Of a stretch of DNA of 64,000 nucleotides, positions 58,000 through 64,000 are shown piece by piece. Origin of the DNA: Acytostelium subglobosum LB1 (Eukaryota > Evosea > Eumycetozoa > Acytosteliales > Acytosteliaceae); the NCBI RefSeq assembly GCF_000787575.1, contig NW_012236520.1, positions 1 through 64,000 on the forward strand, read 5' to 3'. Position numbers and translations under genes: made by a program. Each line of letters starts with the position of its first letter. Within the stretch, counting starts at the first letter, position 1. Below the pieces are notes generated by a model. That model saw only the letters and a program-made list of their open reading frames with translations, did not search any database and was not told the DNA's origin.

Positions 58000-59149
58000 A
58001 GAACCCCCTCTGTCAGCCAAAGGCATCGCATTGCATGAATGCTGCGTAGTCAACCAACATCACACCATCCAAGTGATTGAAGCTACGCTCAGCATCATCA
58101 GGTGGACCATACTCAAACAGAGATGGACACATTGTGACCATGATTGGCACATCCGGATGTGCACTGCATTGATTGATTGTTAACATCCATGGACATTCCA
58201 ATCAATCAATCAATTGCAAACCAGCTGGAACTGGTCAACTTCTTGTGTACACAAGATGACCAAGGAGTCTAGTTTGTTCATCATCCACCATCTAACAGGG
58301 TCTTCCACAACCGAGGTCGTTTATCCATCTCGTCAGTTGGTCATCCAATCAATAAATCACTCTACAATCGCATATATATTATGTTAGGTTCTGTTTGTTC
58401 TATTATTGACACTGTAGTTCACTGTTGATTTAATACCCATGGACGAGGTGAGAGGAACAGGCTGGTTAATATTTGATTTACCTACTTGAGTTCCCTCATT
58501 TACTTCAACTCTGATCAAATATCTCAGGGATGATGATGTATGCAAAAATGAGTAGTTAGTGGGAGGCAACAAAGGCGATGTTGTCATTGCCCAGACGGAG
58601 CGGAAGTGTCGTATTGAACGATTCCAAAGTCTCCAAGTCAACTCTCTCATAGTAGAGTTCGGCACCATATCCAAGCATGATGACATAACCATTCACGTCA
58701 TAAGTGAATGGAGGGCAAACGAAAAGGTCTGGTAACGCTAGGAGAGGACTCACATAGACCTCTGTGATGGTCAACTTCGGTTACCAACCATCGACTATAT
58801 TGAATGTTTGACTTAATGATAACTACAACCTTCAATCACACCAAAGTAAATGATCGATTGTCTTGTGAATGAACATGTGACCTTCTCACCACAACTCAGT
58901 GCATGTCCATTATTGATGTGATTGATTATTGGTAGCATGGGCTTGACGAGTGACAATCCATTGGCCAACCAACCAACCAACTATTGTCGTAGCTTTAATG
59001 TGGATATAAGGATGTAAGCATGTCAATGGTGTTTGATTGTTACTTTGATCAGCGAATCTAGATTCGTTCGCTCGCCACGTTGCCAACTTTAGCCAACAAC
59101 ACATGACCATGACCAAGACCATGACCATGACACAACTCTATTCGATCGA
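58000..59149. other. Gene-poor zone with possible coding relics
   Basis: No intact gene. Minus-strand open stretches look protein-like: 58201-58013 (starts ATG; contains MCPSLFEYGPPDDAERSFNH and ends FMQCDAFG), 58774-58556 (contains LFVCPPFTYDVNGYVIMLGY) and 58560-58384 (contains VEVNEGTQVGKSNINQPV). The second resembles the loosely repetitive strands of dictyostelid kelch- or B-box-type proteins, but I cannot assign it. They may be remains of one gene of that kind, or exons of a gene I failed to model. The right end carries (CATGAC)n-like repeats at 59102-59131. Confidence 0.4.
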
Positions 59150-60133
59150 TCAATTATCCTCTTCAATATCATCAAGGTCTTCGGGCAGGTCATCGTTTCC
59201 AAATAGACTCCAGTCGACTTGTGCTGCAACATCTTCGAGCTTGGGCTTGACGGTCGAGGCAGAGATGTTTGATGTCTCCTCGCCCTCCTCCATGAACTTG
59301 GAGTCGGACAGGATCAGCGTCGAGTCGATCTCAAACAGCTGACGACCCGTCAGTTTGTTCAACTTGCTTGCGGCGACCTCCTTCTTCATTGGCTGCATCT
59401 CTGCCAGGAATCGCTTTCTCCACTCCTTAAACGTGTCAATTGTCACTGGTGTACCTTCAAATACGTATTCCTCTTCCTCTGATGATGACTCCTCTGCCTC
59501 ATCATCCTCCTGTTCTACCAAATCAGTATTATTGTTGTCCAACCATTCTTTGATTGTTCCAGCCTTAAATGATGATTGAGTGTAAGTGAGTATGTTTGAG
59601 GCCATGTTCATTGTCAACTTGATTCGACTCGATGATGCATACCAATATAAATATCATTGATGTACCTATGTTCTCTGTGGCTTGATTGTTTACATCTGAA
59701 ATGAGTCCTTCTATTCTATCCTTTGTCAACTTCTCAGTTGGTATCAACTCGATAATTGGTACTGAGTTGGGATAGTCTGCTGTATATTTAATGTCTAGTA
59801 TCACACCAACTGTATAATCATCATCATCATCATCATCATCATCATTAGTTGTGTCATATGTTAGTGAATCTGTATGCGCATTCATCAACGCGTTGATGAC
59901 AATAACAGCAACAATGATTATCATACCATGGTTGTCTTCTCCACTTGGGTTTGGCAGTAGAGTTATCTGTATATTATCATCGTTGATCACTGTGAGAGAG
60001 CGAGTGAGTAAGTGATAAGAGAAGCATTCATTATGAGTCTTAGATAAATTGATATTAAGCTCAACCTACCTTGAAAGCTATCCATATAGATGGCACCAAG
60101 TGCCTCTATCTCCATCAGTTTCTCCTCAGACAT
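59150..60133 (-). CDS. rwdd1: RWD domain protein RWDD1 / DFRP2 (Gir2-like)
   Basis: Partner that stabilises the DRG2-type GTPase and binds polysomes. Exons 60133-60070, 59989-59927, 59869-59643 and 59563-59150 give 255 residues. The RWD domain is split by introns: MSEEKLMEIEALGAIYMDSF, ITLLPNPSG, then after a poly-Asp insert VGVILDIKYTADYPNSVPII, LISDVNNQATENIGTSMIFI. The downstream DRG-binding region is clear: FEGTPVTIDTFKEWRKRFLA (family HGTPVTIENFL-W--KF), KLTGRQLFE and the closing acidic DWSLFGNDDLPEDLDDIEED. The last junction uses a GTATGC donor and a TTTAAG acceptor; this choice makes the text continuous with the family. The nine-Asp insert is a (CAT)n-type triplet repeat on the plus strand at about 59818-59844. 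Confidence 0.88.
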
Positions 60134-60502
60134 GATTGATATATGTGTATATATATATTATAAGTAATAATAAAGATATATGTGTATGTGTATGTGTAAT
60201 CAATCAATGAAAGCCGTCATCACAAGATTCATTCATACATCCAAAGTTGGACTTCACCACACCTCAAAGAAGACGAAGCCGACGAAGAGACCCTCTCTCC
60301 CTTTTGAATTTAGTTAGCACAACCATTAGTGATAAATATATGTATAAATATATATATATATATACATCAAACAACCAAGTTATAGTACAATTTGATCATT
60401 CAATCAATCAATCAATCATTCATTTATTCAAACAAATATTATAGTTGGGGTAGATAATAATACTTGTGTCCCAATAACAAAACAGGCGATTCGAACACAA
60501 AC

Positions 60503-62987
60503 ATGTTGAACATCACCAAATCAATCAATAAGTTCTTCTCACACACCATTAATCTTCGAAGTAGTACTATTGCGCAGTCATCACCTTTAACCACATCAAC
60601 TTCATTCTCACTGAGCCCTCAAAGAAGAAGTACATTCAATTATAACAACCACTTACTTGTAAACATCAACAACAACAACAACATACATATAAACTATCAA
60701 TCATCATATTACAAATCAACATCAGTACCAACAACATTAATATCATTATCAAAACAAAGACATCAATACTCTACATCAACAACAACATCAACAACAACAA
60801 ATAATAACAAGAATAATAATAATAAGATGTCTGAACAGATAATACAAGCGATAAAGTTTAGATTGGCCTCAAAACCAGAGGAGATTGAACCACGTGTCAA
60901 TGCTTTGATCAAGTCACACGACGAAGCTCTAAAGGCAATCATCGATATTCCAGTCGACAAGAAGACCTTTGAGAACACCTACGTCGAGTTGGATCGCATC
61001 GATAACATTTTCACACTAGAGGAGCACTCTTTGACATTCCCTGCCAACGTCGCCGTGTCCAAGGAGCTGCGTGACGCATCCAACGATGCACAATCCACGC
61101 TGTCAAAGTACCAGATCAACACGTTCTCGCGTGTCGACCTCTACCGCGCCTTTGCCGACTTTGTCGAGGCCAACCCCAACTACAAGGACGCGCTTGACGC
61201 CGAACAGCAGCGTCTGGTCACCAAGACATTGGAGGCCTTTGAGAAGAATGGTCTGCAATTGCCAGCCGAGAAGAGAGAGAAGCTAAAGGAGATCAAGTCC
61301 GCCATCAGTGACCTGTCCATTGCGTTTGGCAAGAACGTTGCCGAGGACAAGTCCAGAAATGAGTTCACCAGGGAGCAGCTCAAGGGCATCCCCGACGACA
61401 TCATCGACTCACTGGAGCGCACTACCGACGGCAAGTTCATTGTCACTTGCAAGGCGCCAGAGTACATGCCCGCGATGAAGTACTGCGAGGTGACTGAGAC
61501 TCGTAAGAAGATCGAGTATACCTATGGCAGCAGATGTCTCGACACCAACGTGGACATCTTGAGCAAGACACTCAAGCTGCGCAGGGAGGCAGCCGCACTC
61601 CAAGGCAAGGAGGAGTGGAGCGCCGTCGTCACCCAATACAACATGGCCAAGTCTCCAGCCAACGTCCGTGCATTCCAAAAGAGAATGATCGAGCTCCTCA
61701 AGCCATACGCCATCATTGAGTTGGAGAAGTTGAGGTATGTACATTTCTGGATTAGTTGTACGCCAATCCAATCACTCACCAATCACTCCCTGATCACTCA
61801 GTCAACTGAAGGCACAGGATTATAAGGAGAGAGGCTTGCCATTGCCCGAGCCAGAGATCAAGTCGTACGAGTATGGATATTACAACAATATGATGTTGGT
61901 CAAGGATTACAGTGTGGACAACAATCTCGTCAAGGCTTACTTCCCATTCGAGTTGGTGTGTCAGGGAATCTTTGATGTCTATCAAGACCTGCTTGGCGTC
62001 AAGTTCCAGGAGGTAGCGGCACCATTCGAGTTGTGGCATCCAGAGGTCAAACTCTACTCAGTTACCGACAGCACTGCCAACGGAGAGCTCATGGGCTACT
62101 TCTTCCTGGACCTCTATCCACGCGATGGAAAGTATACTCACTTTGCCGTCTGGCCCTCGCAGCCCGGCTTCAACCGTCCCGGTGCACGTCAGCTACCCGT
62201 GCCCATCATGGTGTGCAACTTCACAAAGTCCACCGAGACAGCGCCCTCGTTGCTGACGCACGACGAGGTCGTCACCTTCTTCCACGAGTTTGGACACGTG
62301 ATGCACAACATCAACACGACCGTCAAGTACTCCAACTTCTCGGGTACAAGCGTGGAGCGCGACTTTGTCGAGTGTCCCTCGCAACTCTTTGAGAACTGGT
62401 GTTGGGATGCTGCCGTCCTCGACAGACTGTCTGGCCACTACAAGGATCACTCCAAGAAGTTGCCAGCCGACCTCATCAAGAAGATGCTGGATTCCAAGAA
62501 CCTGAACATCTCACTCTTCTACCTCCGTCAGTTGCTCTTCAGTAGTTTCGATCAGAGAGTAAGTTCGGTTGATTTGTCAGATTGATTGATTGATCACGAC
62601 ACTAACATCCATCTATCCATCAACTCTCAGATTCACTCCAATGATGTTGATAGCTTTGAAAAGACAGAGGCCATATGGGCAGAGATGGCAAGGGATATTG
62701 CTATGATCCAGAACCAACCTGGCACCAATCCAAGTGCTACCTTTGGTCATTTGTTTGGATACGATGCAGCCTACTACTCGTACATGTGGAGCGAGGTGTT
62801 CTCGTTTGATATCTTCTCCAAGTTCGAGGAGCAGGGTGTCATGAACAAGGAGCTGGGCAAGAAACTCAGAGATCAAGTGTTGGCTGTCGGTGGATCACAG
62901 GACAGCAATGTCACACTCAAGAACTTCCTTGGTCGCACACCAGATGAGAAGCCATTCTTAAAGTCAATTGGACTTGGATCGTCCTAA
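60503..62987 (+). CDS. M3 family metallopeptidase (thimet oligopeptidase/oligopeptidase A-like)
   Basis: Zinc endopeptidase that cuts short peptides, in mitochondria and/or cytosol. Exons 60503-61734, 61802-62558 and 62631-62987 encode 781 residues. The zinc site is HEFGH at residues 572-576, with the third ligand in RDFVECPSQLFENW, as in all M3 enzymes. Other blocks are GYFFLDLYPRDGKYTHFAVW, VPIMVCNFTK, TEAIWAEMARDIAMI and GHLFGYDAAYYSYMW. Residues 1-108 are rich in Ser, Thr, Asn and Arg with almost no acids and begin MLNITKSINKFF, a mitochondrial presequence; an in-frame ATG at 60827 (MSEQIIQ), just before the conserved part, could start a cytosolic form. Codons from 61000 on are strongly C/G-biased. 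Confidence 0.93.
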
Positions 62988-63086
62988 AGAGATTGTAATA
63001 AATACAGTCCAATGGATGGATTATAATGTTTATTGAAGTGATTCATTGATTAGTTGATTGATTGATCGAGGTTCGATTGATCATGA

Positions 63087-63743
63087 TTACTTCAACAACT
63101 TGTAGTATCCCTCGAGGAATGCAGTCTCCTCCTCTGGCTTGCAAGGGATGACAGGGTAGGATTGTCCTTTGTAGATGATGTTGGATACGAATAGCTTGTC
63201 GAGTGCTTCCTCCAATCCCTTGTTGACACCACGCAAACCTTGGCAGACAGCCTTGCCCCAGACAAAGTAGCCCTGGATGATCTCCAGAGACCAGGCTGCT
63301 GGAGCGTTGTTTATAATGTCGCTGAGATTGTAGAGCTTGTCGGCCATCTTGACGATCTTGGCCTGCTGGTGGATGTGTGGGGCGTGCTCGATCTGATGCC
63401 TCTTGCGATCGACCTTTGAGAGCTTCTTGTCATCGGTGACGTCCATTACCAGCTGGGCTACATGTGCTCCAAATGTATCGATGAGCTCCTGCTCAGTGGT
63501 GGCAGTGTCCTCCACAGTGTCATGCAGCAAAGCGGCTTGAATAGTGGCGTGATCATAGACCTTTCCAATGTTGATCACGTTGCATGCTACACCAATTGGA
63601 TGATTGATATAAGGTGAGTTATATTGGTCCTTTCTTCTCTGATCTCTATGTTTGATTGCTGCAAACTGAACTGTATGCATCAGTTCTGCAATTATCTGTG
63701 TTGTTGTTGTTGTTGTTGTTGTTGTTGAGTCTGTTGTTGACAT
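63087..63743 (-). CDS. hddc3: MESH1/HDDC3-like (p)ppGpp hydrolase, HD domain
   Basis: Metazoan MESH1 removes the 3'-pyrophosphate from (p)ppGpp and also acts on NADPH. Single exon, 218 residues; after an N-terminal run of nine Thr, the HD domain follows the SpoT/MESH1 order: QFAAIKHRDQRRKD (His32), SPYINHPIGVA, AALLHDTVEDT (His74-Asp75, with Glu78-Asp79), IVKMADKLYNLSDI with the metal Asp, and GYFVWGKAVCQGLRG. There is no synthetase domain, so it is a hydrolase-only small enzyme. Length beyond MESH1 (about 180) comes from the Thr run and a C-terminal extension. It is convergent with the M3 peptidase. Confidence 0.92.
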   Translation of the reverse strand: MSTTDSTTTTTTTTTQIIAELMHTVQFAAIKHRDQRRKDQYNSPYINHPIGVACNVINIGKVYDHATIQAALLHDTVEDTATTEQELIDTFGAHVAQLVMDVTDDKKLSKVDRKRHQIEHAPHIHQQAKIVKMADKLYNLSDIINNAPAAWSLEIIQGYFVWGKAVCQGLRGVNKGLEEALDKLFVSNIIYKGQSYPVIPCKPEEETAFLEGYYKLLK

Positions 63744-64000
63744 ATCTTATTTATATTGTTTAGTTATAACTATGATTATTAATTAATTTGATTGGTGATG
63801 GGTCACCTTTGTCCTTTTGTGTTCAAAGTTTTGTTTGGAAGTTACAGCTTTCTTCCAATTTTCATCACAATGTCATTGACTTGAGATAGATTGGAGATTG
63901 GCGTGGCTGTACCAACGTAGTCCATGGAATGTTGGTAACAGCAAAGGATTACCTTGACAACATTCGAATGACAAGTCCAACCTCAAATGCAAGACATAAG
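63744..64000. other. Right edge, spacer
   Basis: A/T-rich leader of the MESH1 gene, then 180 bases of mixed sequence without a recognisable gene up to the window end. Confidence 0.5.

Overview
This is nuclear DNA from a eukaryote, almost certainly a dictyostelid social amoeba (Amoebozoa). The evidence is the short GTATGT...AG introns, A/T-rich intergenic DNA, poly-Q/N/S/T runs in proteins, and the repertoire (mitochondrial ArgJ, AZUL-HECT ligase, dynactin p150, DLIC, PhLP1, ataxin-10, FAM50). Coding GC is higher than expected for Dictyostelium discoideum, so a different dictyostelid lineage is likely; the species cannot be told from the sequence. Introns and spacers are full of (TGAT)n/(ATCA)n tetranucleotide repeats.

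Layout. 0.5-8.8 kb: MED22, an F-box-like protein, a full-size ABCG/PDR transporter. 8.8-10 kb: gene-poor, with possible coding relics. 10-20 kb: ArgJ, alpha-L-fucosidase, an unrecognised acidic protein, a P4-ATPase flippase. 20-26 kb: dynactin p150Glued and a relic stretch. 26-33 kb: DUF2804 protein, an orphan multi-pass membrane protein, dynein light intermediate chain, ribosomal protein L28. 33-41 kb: TMA16, RPA32, UBE3A-like E3 ligase, SET/MYND protein. 41-50 kb: a TOM1/THH1-like membrane protein, an APMAP-like protein, a Nudix hydrolase, GDP-L-fucose synthase, selenoprotein K, a calponin-family protein. 50-60 kb: EEF1AKMT1, FAM50, GH47 mannosidase, PhLP1, ataxin-10, a relic zone, RWDD1. 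60-64 kb: M3 oligopeptidase and MESH1. I model 30 protein genes plus one possible 37-residue gene. No rRNA, tRNA, CRISPR or intact mobile element was recognised.

The genes are housekeeping and independently transcribed. Loose themes are dynein/dynactin transport (p150, DLIC), glycan and fucose metabolism (fucosidase, GDP-fucose synthase, GH47), transcription and replication (MED22, RPA32 with an E2F-type site upstream), and membrane lipid or solute transport (P4-ATPase, ABCG).

The most interesting findings are: (1) a selenoprotein K gene at 47833-48438 with an in-frame TGA read as selenocysteine, a 15-bp hairpin 8 nt after that TGA and a SECIS-like motif further down; (2) a hidden zinc-ribbon-like last exon of the calponin gene, whose apparent stop lies inside an intron; (3) an E2F-type site upstream of RPA32; (4) several single-base shifts and single Ns inside otherwise good genes, mostly in homopolymers, that look like assembly errors.
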